Source: Bin87 sp965232895 (GTDB lineage Bacteria; Chloroflexota; Dehalococcoidia; Lucifugimonadales; UBA3495). From it: a DNA stretch of 64,000 nt. The stretch covers positions 3,038,001-3,102,000 of the forward strand of contig OZ247430.1 of assembly GCA_965232895.1 (NCBI GenBank), in the 5' to 3' direction. The position numbers and the translations under genes were made by a program. Below the pieces are notes generated by a model. It searched no databases, was not told the DNA's origin, and saw only the letters and a list, made by a program, of their open reading frames with translations. Positions within the stretch are counted from its first letter, which is position 1. Each line of letters opens with the position of its first letter. Shown here in pieces: positions 1 to 7,985 of the stretch.

Positions 1-576
1 ATTGACGAGCTCAACCGGTTGCCCGGCATCGGCCCCAAGAGCGCCCAGCGCATCGCCGACCACGTCATCCGAATGCCGGGAGAAGAGGCCAGATCGCTGG
101 CCGACGCAATCCTGGAGGCCCGGGACAGCCTGGTGTTCTGCGAGCAGTGCCGCAACCTCACCGATGCCTCCCCCTGCGAAATCTGCTCCAATCCCCAGCG
201 CAACCAGGAACAGATCTGCGTGGTGGAAGAGCGGCGCGACCTCGTGGCGCTGGAACGGACCCACGCCTACCGCGGGTTGTACCACGTGCTCCACGGGGTG
301 CTTTCCCCGCTCAACGGGGTTGGCCCGGAAGACATCCATCTGCCGCAACTGTTCGAGCGGCTGCGTGAAACCGGCAGCCCGTTCCAGGAATTGATAGTGG
401 CGACCAACCCGACCCTGGAAGGCGACGCCACCGCCGATTTCATCAGTCGCCGCCTGACCGGCACGGGCATCCATATCACGCGCCTGGCCCGGGGACTGCC
501 CGTTGGCGGCTCGCTGGAGTTCGCCGACGAGACCACGCTGAGTCGGGCGCTGGCCGGCCGCAGCGCGGTGGAATAG
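1..576 (+). CDS. recR: Recombination protein RecR (5' partial)
   Basis: RecR works with RecO and RecF to load RecA at single-stranded gaps. The first codons of the window are already inside the gene, so the start lies upstream. Visible parts are the helix-hairpin-helix (LPGIGPKSAQRIADHV), a four-cysteine zinc finger (CEQCRNLTDASPCEIC) and a TOPRIM domain (VVEERRDLVALERT, then TNPTLEGDATADF). The 191 visible codons cover almost the whole family length of about 200. recO follows 16 bp downstream, which fits a shared recombination-repair operon. The family assignment is clear. Confidence 0.96.
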   Translation: MDELNRLPGIGPKSAQRIADHVIRMPGEEARSLADAILEARDSLVFCEQCRNLTDASPCEICSNPQRNQEQICVVEERRDLVALERTHAYRGLYHVLHGVLSPLNGVGPEDIHLPQLFERLRETGSPFQELIVATNPTLEGDATADFISRRLTGTGIHITRLARGLPVGGSLEFADETTLSRALAGRSAVE

Positions 577-592
577 CCTCGGGAGCCGGGCG

Positions 593-1354
593 ATGACCTC
601 AACCCGAACCTATCGCGCCCTGGGCCTGACACTGCGCAGATCGCCGATGCGGGAAGCCGACCTGCTGTCGGTGATTTACACCCGCGAGTACGGCAAGCTG
701 GAATTGCTGGCGCGCGGAGCGCAACGCCTCACCAGCAAGCTGATGGGCCACCTGGAACCTCTGACCCTGGTACGGGTTTCCGTCGCCCGCGGCCGTTCCA
801 TGGACCAGGTCACCGAGGCTGAGGTTGTCGACGCTTTCCCCGCCGTCAAGAGCGGTTACGAGAATGCGGCGCGCGGGCTCTACGTCGTCGAACTGGTCGA
901 TGGTTTCAGCGCGCTGTCTGCCGCCAACGCGGAACTGTTTGACCTGGCCGTGCAGACCCTGGCAGCGCTGGGCACGGCCGGCAATGCTGATCTCGCCCTG
1001 CGGTATTTCGACCTGCAACTGCTCCGGTTGTCCGGTTTCCTGCCGGAACTCTACGTTTGCGTGGAATGCGGTGAGGAACTGGAACCCGACCGCCACCGGT
1101 TCGCCGTGGGAGCCGGCGGCGCGCTGTGCCCCGGCTGCGGCCCAACCGACGTGGTGGTGAGGCCGTTGTCGTTGTCCGCGCTGAAACTGCTGCGGCTCCT
1201 GCATCGCACAGAATCCGTCGCAATCCTGCCTGAGCTGGCGGTTCCGCCAGCTGTGGACCGCGAGGTGCGTGAGGCGCTGCATGCGACGTTACAGTATTGG
1301 TTGGACCGCAGGGTGCGCTCCCAGGAATTTTTGGAAACTGTAAAATTCGTCTGA
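593..1354 (+). CDS. recO: DNA repair protein RecO
   Basis: RecO is a single-strand annealing protein that partners RecR in RecFOR-dependent gap repair. The 253-residue product has the N-terminal OB-fold typical of the family (YRALGLTLRRSPMREADLLSV) and a C-terminal zinc finger made by CVEC and CPGC. The ATG at 593 follows a GGGAG ribosome binding site and lies 16 bp after recR. Length and domain order are normal. The family is divergent, but adjacency to recR makes the call secure. Confidence 0.93.
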   Translation: MTSTRTYRALGLTLRRSPMREADLLSVIYTREYGKLELLARGAQRLTSKLMGHLEPLTLVRVSVARGRSMDQVTEAEVVDAFPAVKSGYENAARGLYVVELVDGFSALSAANAELFDLAVQTLAALGTAGNADLALRYFDLQLLRLSGFLPELYVCVECGEELEPDRHRFAVGAGGALCPGCGPTDVVVRPLSLSALKLLRLLHRTESVAILPELAVPPAVDREVREALHATLQYWLDRRVRSQEFLETVKFV

Positions 1355-1438
1355 ACGTGAACGGGACGGCTATTGACCCGTCAACCGCCAATGGCGTACA
1401 AGTCCGTGGCATACCTGCCATGCAGAGTTCCCGTCATT

Positions 1439-1566
1439 TGATCGGGCGCATATGATCGGGCGCATAATTCGACAGCGATAGCAACTCGCGCGGCGCCTTG
1501 GGACACACATCCCGGTTCATCAACACATCGTTGGGTCCTGCCGCAAATTTGGGTCCTGCTGCAAAT
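1439..1566. repeat. Two short tandem duplications upstream of accC
   Basis: In the 284-bp gap between recO and accC a 14-bp unit (TGATCGGGCGCATA) is present twice back to back at 1439-1452 and 1453-1466, without mismatch. A second 18-bp unit (TTGGGTCCTGCCGCAAAT) is repeated at 1531-1548 and 1549-1566 with one mismatch. No gene is visible here. The repeats could be replication slippage products or paired operator half sites in front of the carboxylase operon. Confidence 0.8.
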
Positions 1567-1638
1567 ATTGTTCAACGTCCGCGATGATGGGCGGCCCGCG
1601 CCGGAAAGGCGACTCGGGAGCGTTTGGGGAGTGTTTGA

Positions 1639-3219
1639 ATGTTTGACAAAGTATTGGTGGCAAATCGCGGCGAGATTGCCGCTCGCATCATCCGCACGTG
1701 CCAGCGCATGGGGATCGCGACCGTGGCCGTGTATTCCGAGGCGGACTCCGGCGCCATGCACACCCGCATGGCCGACCAGTCCGTGTGCATCGGCGGGGCC
1801 GCGGCCAGGGATTCCTACCTGAACGTGGACGCAGTGCTGGATGCCTGCCACGCCACGGGCGCCGCGGCAATCCACCCGGGGTACGGCTTCCTCTCCGAGA
1901 ACAGCGAACTGTCGCGCCGCTGCAAAACCGAAGGGGTGGTGTTCATCGGGCCGGGCGAAGAGGTGCTCAACCAGATGGGCGACAAGCTCTCCGCCCGTCG
2001 CGTGGCCCGAAAATCCGGGCTGCCGGTCATGCCCGGCACAGAGGAACCCGTCGGCGACGACGAGGCTATCGCCAAGGCGTGGGAACTGGGCTTCCCCATG
2101 ATGGTGAAGGCCACTGCGGGCGGTGGTGGCATCGGCATCCACGTGGTCCATTCGATGGCCGAGTTGGAACCAATCATCGAACGCACCCGCAAGACCGCCC
2201 AAGCCGCCTTTGCCGATTCCAGCCTGTTTTACGAACGGTATCTGGAAGGCGCATCTCACATTGAAGTCCAACTGATTGCCGACCAGTTTGGCAATGTGCT
2301 CCATCTGCACGAGCGCGATTGCTCAATCCAGCGTCGCAACCAGAAGCTGATTGAGGAAACGCCGGCGTCAGCCAAGTTGCCGGCCGAGGTCAGGGAGCAG
2401 ATTGGCCGTTTGTCGCGACAGCTGGGCCGGGAAGTCGGGTACACCAACGCCGGCACCGTTGAATTCCTGGTCACTCCGGATGGCCGCTTCTACTTTCTGG
2501 AGATGAACCCCCGGCTGCAGGTGGAGCACGGAGTAAGCGAACTGCTCACCGGCAGGGACATCGTCGAGCTGCAGCTGCAGTCCGCCGCCGGGCTGCGCTT
2601 CGCCCTCAGGCAGAGCGACATCCAGCCCAACGGCCACGCCATCGAGGCCCGCGTGTATCCAGAGGACCCGGACACCTGCCTTCCCAACGTCGGCGTGGTT
2701 ACCGACGTTCATTTGCCGCAGGGTGAAAACATCCGCGTGGATACTGCTCTTTACGTCGGTTACGAGGTTTCGCTACACTACGAACCGTTGCTGGCCAAGG
2801 TGATGGCTTGGGGGCAGGATCGGAACGCCGCGATCGCCACGCTGGACTCCGCCCTGGCGGACTTCCGGCTGGAAGGTGTCAAAACCAACGTACCGCTGTT
2901 GCGAGACGTGCTGGCCAGCCCGGAGTTCAATTCGGGCGGATACAATACCGGCACTCTGCCCACCATTCTGGAGAGGCGGCTGCAAAATCAAGGCAACAAG
3001 GCCAATGGGCACCGCAACGTGAGCATGGGAACCAACGGCACAACCCCTGAAGCGTCCGCGTCGGGTATGGATCCCCGAGCGCTGGCGGCGGCCATCGGCG
3101 TCGCTGCGGTGTACGCGGCTCAGGGGCAGAGTGCGTCTGCCGGCGGCGAGGGATCGCGCTGGCGCACACAGGGCCGGCGGGAGCTGTTCCGGTCGCGGCT
3201 TGGCAGTGGTTCCTGGTAG
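1639..3219 (+). CDS. accC: Biotin carboxylase subunit of an acyl-CoA carboxylase
   Basis: This ATP-grasp enzyme carboxylates biotin on the carrier protein encoded next. The N-terminus (MFDKVLVANRGEIAARII), the glycine-rich loop (KATAGGGGIGIHVV), ERDCSIQRRNQKLIEE and the catalytic region FLEMNPRLQVEH are all present. The product is 526 residues, about 75 longer than typical AccC. The extra C-terminus is low-complexity and rich in Gly, Asn, Ala and Arg, and may be a linker or docking tail. The carrier gene starts 5 bp later. No carboxyltransferase subunit is present here, so whether the substrate is acetyl-, propionyl- or another acyl-CoA cannot be told. Confidence 0.92.
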   Translation: MFDKVLVANRGEIAARIIRTCQRMGIATVAVYSEADSGAMHTRMADQSVCIGGAAARDSYLNVDAVLDACHATGAAAIHPGYGFLSENSELSRRCKTEGVVFIGPGEEVLNQMGDKLSARRVARKSGLPVMPGTEEPVGDDEAIAKAWELGFPMMVKATAGGGGIGIHVVHSMAELEPIIERTRKTAQAAFADSSLFYERYLEGASHIEVQLIADQFGNVLHLHERDCSIQRRNQKLIEETPASAKLPAEVREQIGRLSRQLGREVGYTNAGTVEFLVTPDGRFYFLEMNPRLQVEHGVSELLTGRDIVELQLQSAAGLRFALRQSDIQPNGHAIEARVYPEDPDTCLPNVGVVTDVHLPQGENIRVDTALYVGYEVSLHYEPLLAKVMAWGQDRNAAIATLDSALADFRLEGVKTNVPLLRDVLASPEFNSGGYNTGTLPTILERRLQNQGNKANGHRNVSMGTNGTTPEASASGMDPRALAAAIGVAAVYAAQGQSASAGGEGSRWRTQGRRELFRSRLGSGSW

Positions 3220-3224
3220 GCAGC

Positions 3225-3659
3225 TTGACCACCATCAGAGTACGCGTAGGCGACCAGTGGTACACCGTTGAGGTGGGTGACCTCACTCGGTCTCCCGTCC
3301 AGGTCACCGTCGACGGCGAGACTTTTGAAGTCGACATCGATACCGATGCCGCTCCGTCGCCGCCACGCCGGGGAAGGCCATCCGGCGGTCTGACCGTTCC
3401 GGATGCCCCCACGGCGACGCCCGCAGGATCTGGAGCGCCGGTCAACGACGACATCCTGCGCTCGCCCATGCCCGGGCGGGTGATGTCGGTTATGGTGCGG
3501 CCCGGTGACGCGGTAAGCGCCGGTGACGAAGTGTGCGTGGTGGAAGCCATGAAAATGGAGCAGAGCATCCTGGCCCACCGCGACGGCGTGGTGAAAACCG
3601 TGTTCGTTCAGCCCCTGGATTCCGTCAACGCCAACGACCCTTTGGTAGAATTGGAGTGA
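3225..3659 (+). CDS. Biotin carboxyl carrier protein
   Basis: This is the small subunit that carries biotin between the carboxylase and carboxyltransferase. The 144-residue product has an N-terminal beta domain, a Pro/Ala-rich linker (about residues 43-76) and a C-terminal biotinyl domain. The biotin-accepting lysine is Lys110 in EAMKME. A TTG codon at 3225, 5 bp after the accC stop, is the best start because the ORF reads through from there with family-like sequence. The tight spacing implies co-translation with accC. Confidence 0.9.
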   Translation: MTTIRVRVGDQWYTVEVGDLTRSPVQVTVDGETFEVDIDTDAAPSPPRRGRPSGGLTVPDAPTATPAGSGAPVNDDILRSPMPGRVMSVMVRPGDAVSAGDEVCVVEAMKMEQSILAHRDGVVKTVFVQPLDSVNANDPLVELE

Positions 3660-3687
3660 CCCAGGGCCCCTCGAAGGACGGTTCGCC

Positions 3688-4110
3688 ATGACCGAAAAGA
3701 CCGGACGCCATGCCGTTGCAATCGTTGCCAAAGTAAAGTCCATGAAATTGGACCTCGACCACAACGGTGTCTATAAGTTGGAGTTGGAAGACGGCTCTAC
3801 CGTTCAAGCCGATTTCACGGCGTCCCAATGGGCATACATTGAGAGTATGCACAATCATGGAATGTACAGCGTGAAGATCGTCGGGGAGGGCGATTATGCC
3901 GGCGGGCAATTGCGACGGATCGTCAGCATTGACCTCAAGAAATCGCATCGGGTAATACCGCCCAGGGACCCGAATGAGCGCCCTTTTTGGGAATACTGGA
4001 TTGAGGCCAGCAATCGAATCCCTGACGAAGAATTGGCCAAAATACCGCCAGACTTCTCCCGCAACCTGGATCACTACCTCTACGGAGCGTCAAAGCAGGA
4101 GGAAGAGTGA
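3688..4110 (+). CDS. Hypothetical protein, possible antitoxin of the PIN toxin
   Basis: A 140-residue acidic protein with no motif I recognise. Its last codon overlaps the start of the PIN gene by four bases (GTGA), the usual arrangement of toxin-antitoxin pairs. The central part (YKLELEDGSTVQADFTASQW) looks like a small beta-rich module, and the C-terminus is charged (ASKQEEE). A role as VapB-like antitoxin or as cofactor of the nuclease is inferred from position only; no classical DNA-binding motif is obvious. It starts 28 bp after the biotin carrier gene, so it may be read from the same transcript. Confidence 0.7.
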   Translation: MTEKTGRHAVAIVAKVKSMKLDLDHNGVYKLELEDGSTVQADFTASQWAYIESMHNHGMYSVKIVGEGDYAGGQLRRIVSIDLKKSHRVIPPRDPNERPFWEYWIEASNRIPDEELAKIPPDFSRNLDHYLYGASKQEEE

Positions 4111-4517
4111 GAGTAGTATTTGCCGATACCTCTTATTGGTTTGCGCTGCTGGTTCGGACAGATCCCTGGCACGAAATTGCAACCCTGCTCTCCCTTGAAC
4201 TCATTGATGCGCACGTCGTCACGACTGAAATGGTCCTCGCCGAGCTGTTGAATGGAGTGAGCCGTCTGGGCGAGTACTACCGCAACCTGGCCACTACGGA
4301 AGCGCTTCGTCTGCGCAGTGATCCCAACGTGAACATTATCTCCCAAAGCGAGGACCAATTTCGGAATGCCTTCGATTTCTATAGATCCCGTTCTGACCAG
4401 CGTTGGGGTCTAACGGACTGTGCCAGTTTCCTTGTGATGCGTGAAATCGGCATCACCCATGTACTCACCGCCGACCGTGATTTCACCCAGGCCGGTTTCA
4501 ACATCCTCATGCAGTAA
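4107..4517 (+). CDS. PIN-domain ribonuclease (VapC-like toxin)
   Basis: PIN proteins are Mg2+-dependent RNases, and as VapC toxins they cut tRNA or rRNA. The 136-residue product has the expected acidic residues: Asp7 (FADTSYW), Glu46 (VLAELLNG), Asp104 (GLTDCASF) and Asp123 (LTADRDF). The GTG start at 4107 overlaps the preceding stop by 4 bp. The stop falls 7 bp before uvrA. The pair is thus wedged between the carboxylase and uvrA genes in the same direction. Whether it is an active toxin cannot be seen from the sequence. Confidence 0.88.
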   Translation: MRVVFADTSYWFALLVRTDPWHEIATLLSLELIDAHVVTTEMVLAELLNGVSRLGEYYRNLATTEALRLRSDPNVNIISQSEDQFRNAFDFYRSRSDQRWGLTDCASFLVMREIGITHVLTADRDFTQAGFNILMQ

Positions 4518-4524
4518 GGTCTTT

Positions 4525-7500
4525 ATGCCGCAGGAAGTCATCTTCATCAAAGGCGCTCGCGAGCACAACCTCAAGAACGTGGACGTGACGATTCCCCGGG
4601 ACCGGCTCGTCGTCATCACCGGAGTGTCCGGGTCCGGGAAGAGCAGCCTGGCGTTCGACACGATCTACGCCGAGGGCCAGCGCCGATACGTGGAGTCGCT
4701 GTCCGCCTACGCCCGCCAGTTCCTGGGGCGCATGGACAAGCCCGACGTCGACTACATCGAGGGCCTGTCGCCGGCAATCTCCATCGACCAGAAGGGCGTT
4801 TCCCACAACCCCCGCTCGACGGTGGGCACCGTCACGGAGATCTACGACTACCTGCGGCTCCTGTTTGCCCGGGTGGGCAAGCCGCACTGTCCCAAGTGCG
4901 GCAACCCGGTGGCTCGTCAGACGGTGCAGCAGATTGTCGATGCCATCCTCGGGTTGCCCGAGTCTTCCCGCATCACGCTGCTGGCCCCGAAAATCCGACG
5001 CAAAAAGGGAGAACACCGCGAGGTGTTCGAGGCCGCGCGCCGGGGCGGCTTTGTCCGAGTTCGCGTCAACGGCGAGGTGATGCTGGTTGAGGACACCGAC
5101 ACCCTGGCCCTGGACAAGCAGAAGTGGCACTACATCGATATCGTGGTCGACCGCCTCATCATTCGCGGCGACACCGAACCCAGCCGGGTCACCGAATCGG
5201 TAGAAACCGCCCTGCGCGAAGGGGAAGGTGTCCTGACAGTGGGCCGGGAGGGTGAGGACGACCTGGTTTTCAGCGAGCAGTTCGCCTGTGTCGCCTGCGG
5301 CATCAGCCTGCCCGAAATCGAGCCGCGCACCTTCAGCTTCAACAGCCCTCACGGCGCGTGCTCAACCTGCACCGGCCTGGGATACCAGTTGGAGGTCGAC
5401 CCGTCGCTGGTGATCCAGAACCGTTCGCTCTCGCTGCTGGAAGGCGCCATCGTACCGTGGGCCCGCTCCGGCGCGGCCAACGCCTGGTACGCCAGCATGA
5501 TGGAGGCGGTGGCGCGCGAGTTCGACTTCTCGCCCCACGTTCCGGTGCGGGAACTGACCGACGAGCAGCTCAACATCGTGCTCTACGGCGCCGGCAAGCA
5601 GCAGGTGAAGGTGCGTCACCGCACGGGCCGCGGCCGTACCTACTCCTGGAACACCGCCTACGAAGGCGTGATCCCCAACCTGCAACGGCGCTACCGCGAC
5701 ACCGAGTCGGACCACACCCGCGGCGAAATCGAACGCTACATGGCCCAGCGGGCCTGTCGTTCCTGCAGCGGCGCGCGCCTGCGACCCGAGGCCCTGGGCG
5801 TGCTGATTTGCGGTCGAAACATCATAGAGGTCACCGGTCTCACCATCGGGGAGGGACTGGATTGGGTTCGCAGCATCAAACCGGTCGCGGACTCGCCGGA
5901 CCAGTTCCCCGCCAACGGCAGCAACGGGCATCACGCCTCAGAAGCATCGACCGATGTCGAGCCTCAGCCTGCCACCAACGGCGCTAACGGAAAGGGCCGG
6001 CGCGCCCGCCGCAACGGGCGCCGCTCACCGGCCGCCGACATGCCACCCAACCTGACCCCGCGCGAAATGGTCATCGCCGATCAGATCCTCAAGGAAATCG
6101 AAGGACGCCTGCATTTTCTGGATGGCATCGGGCTCGATTACGTGACCATGGGCCGCACCGCACGCACGCTTTCCGGCGGAGAGGCCCAGCGCGTTCGCCT
6201 CGCCACCCAGATCGGCAGTGGCCTCACCGGGGTGCTGTACGTGTGCGACGAACCAACGGTCGGACTGCATCCCCATGACGACCACCGGCTCATCGGGACT
6301 TTGACCCGGCTGCGTGATATGGGCAACACGGTCATCGTGGTCGAGCATGACGACGCCATGATGCGCGCCGCCGACCACATCGTTGACCTCGGGCCCGGGG
6401 CGGGTGAGCACGGGGGCAACATCGTGGCCACGGGCAACGTGGCCGAGGTCATGGCCAATGAAGCGTCGCTCACCGGGGCGTATCTCAGTGGCCGCAAGCG
6501 CATTCCCGTGCCTGAAGAGAGGCGCGAGGGCAATGGGAAGTCCATCGCCGTCGTGGGGGCGCGAGAAAACAACCTCCAGGGTATTGACGTTGAGTTCCCC
6601 CTGGGCCTGTTGGGGTGCGTCACCGGAGTGTCCGGCAGCGGCAAGAGCACCCTGGTGTACGACATCCTCTACAAGCGGCTGGCGCAGGTTGTGGCCCAGG
6701 GTCGCGACCGCCCCGGCGACCACGACGAGGTCACCGGCATCGAGCACATCGACAAGGTGGTGAACATCGACCAGTCCCCCATCGGACGGACCCCGCGCAG
6801 CAATCCGGCAACCTACACCGGCGCGTTCACTCCCATCCGGGAACTGTTCGCCTCGCTGCCCGAGGCTCGCATCCGGGGTTACAAACCAGGTCGTTTCTCC
6901 TTCAACGTGAAGGGGGGCCGCTGTGAATCGTGCCAGGGGGAAGGCTACATCCAGATCGAGATGCAGTTCCTGCCCGACGTCACCGTGCCCTGCGAAATCT
7001 GCCAGGGTCGCCGTTATAATCGCGAGGCGCTGGAGGTGACGCTGCGTGACCAGTCGATCGCCGACGTGCTGGCGATGACCGTGGAAACGGCGCTGGACTT
7101 CTTCTGGAACTACAACCGCATTCGCAGCAAGTTGGAAACGCTGCGGGACGTGGGTCTGGGCTACATTCGTCTCGGGCAGCCGGCCACGACGCTTTCCGGT
7201 GGGGAAGCGCAGCGGGTCAAGCTGGCGACGGAGCTATCCCGCCGCGCCACGGGCCGAACCCTGTATCTCCTGGACGAACCCACCACCGGCCTTTCTTTTG
7301 AGGACTGCGCCGCGCTCCTCCGCGTCCTGCACCGTCTGGTGAACCAGGGCAACTCGGTGCTCCTCATCGAGCACAACCTGGACCTCATCAAGAATGCCGA
7401 CTGGATAATTGACCTGGGACCCGGAGCGGGTCATCAGGGCGGCAACCTGCTGGCCTGCGGCACCCCGGAAACGCTGGCGCAGGCCGAGCAAAGCCACACC

Positions 7501-7557
7501 GGCCGCTACTTGCGGGACGCCCTGGGCGTAGAGGCGCAAGTAGGCATAGCGGATTAG
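4525..7557 (+). CDS. uvrA: Excinuclease ABC subunit A
   Basis: UvrA is the ATPase that finds lesions in nucleotide excision repair and loads UvrB. The reading frame stays open upstream of 4525, but family sequence begins at ATG 4525 (MPQEVIFIKGAREHNLKN), giving 1010 residues. Both ABC modules are complete: Walker A GVSGSGKSSLAFD and GVSGSGKSTLVYD, signatures TLSGGEAQRVRLA and TLSGGEAQRVKLA, and Walker B regions LYVCDEPTVGLHP and LYLLDEPTTGLSFED. Zinc-binding pairs CPKC and CESC/CEIC are visible. An insertion of about 50 residues rich in Asn, Gly, Ala and Arg precedes the first signature motif and looks disordered. Confidence 0.97.
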   Translation: MPQEVIFIKGAREHNLKNVDVTIPRDRLVVITGVSGSGKSSLAFDTIYAEGQRRYVESLSAYARQFLGRMDKPDVDYIEGLSPAISIDQKGVSHNPRSTVGTVTEIYDYLRLLFARVGKPHCPKCGNPVARQTVQQIVDAILGLPESSRITLLAPKIRRKKGEHREVFEAARRGGFVRVRVNGEVMLVEDTDTLALDKQKWHYIDIVVDRLIIRGDTEPSRVTESVETALREGEGVLTVGREGEDDLVFSEQFACVACGISLPEIEPRTFSFNSPHGACSTCTGLGYQLEVDPSLVIQNRSLSLLEGAIVPWARSGAANAWYASMMEAVAREFDFSPHVPVRELTDEQLNIVLYGAGKQQVKVRHRTGRGRTYSWNTAYEGVIPNLQRRYRDTESDHTRGEIERYMAQRACRSCSGARLRPEALGVLICGRNIIEVTGLTIGEGLDWVRSIKPVADSPDQFPANGSNGHHASEASTDVEPQPATNGANGKGRRARRNGRRSPAADMPPNLTPREMVIADQILKEIEGRLHFLDGIGLDYVTMGRTARTLSGGEAQRVRLATQIGSGLTGVLYVCDEPTVGLHPHDDHRLIGTLTRLRDMGNTVIVVEHDDAMMRAADHIVDLGPGAGEHGGNIVATGNVAEVMANEASLTGAYLSGRKRIPVPEERREGNGKSIAVVGARENNLQGIDVEFPLGLLGCVTGVSGSGKSTLVYDILYKRLAQVVAQGRDRPGDHDEVTGIEHIDKVVNIDQSPIGRTPRSNPATYTGAFTPIRELFASLPEARIRGYKPGRFSFNVKGGRCESCQGEGYIQIEMQFLPDVTVPCEICQGRRYNREALEVTLRDQSIADVLAMTVETALDFFWNYNRIRSKLETLRDVGLGYIRLGQPATTLSGGEAQRVKLATELSRRATGRTLYLLDEPTTGLSFEDCAALLRVLHRLVNQGNSVLLIEHNLDLIKNADWIIDLGPGAGHQGGNLLACGTPETLAQAEQSHTGRYLRDALGVEAQVGIAD

Positions 7558-7637
7558 CGCCAGATCCCCGGTTTGCCGTACCTCCGGCCGGCCGGGCCTG
7601 CGGTTGTTCAAGGCGTTTGACAGCAGGTAAGACACAC

Positions 7638-7781
7638 CAGGGCTTTTTCAAAGTTAATCCGTCATTCCTGTGTAGGCAGGAATCCAGAAATCTCCGCTAA
7701 TGGAAACGTTCTGGATTCCTGCTTTCGCAGGAATGACGATCGGGATCGCATGCCACCGTCAGGGACTTTGAAAAGGCCCTG
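7638..7781. mobile_element. MITE with 17-bp terminal inverted repeats and 9-bp target duplication
   Basis: The ends CAGGGCTTTTTCAAAGT (7638-7654) and ACTTTGAAAAGGCCCTG (7765-7781) are inverted copies with one mismatch. The 9-bp sequence AAGACACAC flanks both sides directly (7629-7637 and 7782-7790), as expected for a target site duplication. Inside is a long imperfect hairpin with arms 7661-7689 and about 7709-7737, of the GTCATTCCTGCG...CAGGAATCC type. There is no coding capacity in the 144 bp. The mobilising transposase is not recognisable here. Confidence 0.85.
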
Positions 7782-7909
7782 AAGACACACCTGCGCGTCT
7801 CGCTTTTTCGCGAGGAATCGGTAGCCCCGCTCTCGCTGTCCGAGCAACGGAGAAGGCCCAGAATAACAATAATCGAGCAATGGAATATGATGATTTTGAA
7901 GGCGGAGTA

Positions 7910-7938
7910 TTGACATTATTGAACCGGGGAAGTACCCT
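7910..7938 (+). promoter_or_regulatory. Possible promoter of the dehalogenase-like gene
   Basis: A perfect -35 hexamer TTGACA (7910-7915) is followed by a 17-bp spacer and a poor -10 (TACCCT, 7933-7938). It lies about 50 bp upstream of the AAGGAGGAG ribosome binding site at 7974-7982. The region 7791-7905 shows no gene. The weak -10 keeps confidence low. Confidence 0.35.
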
Positions 7939-7985
7939 TCCCGGCAAATTAGGCTTGTCCACGCGATCCAACCAAGGAGGAGAAC

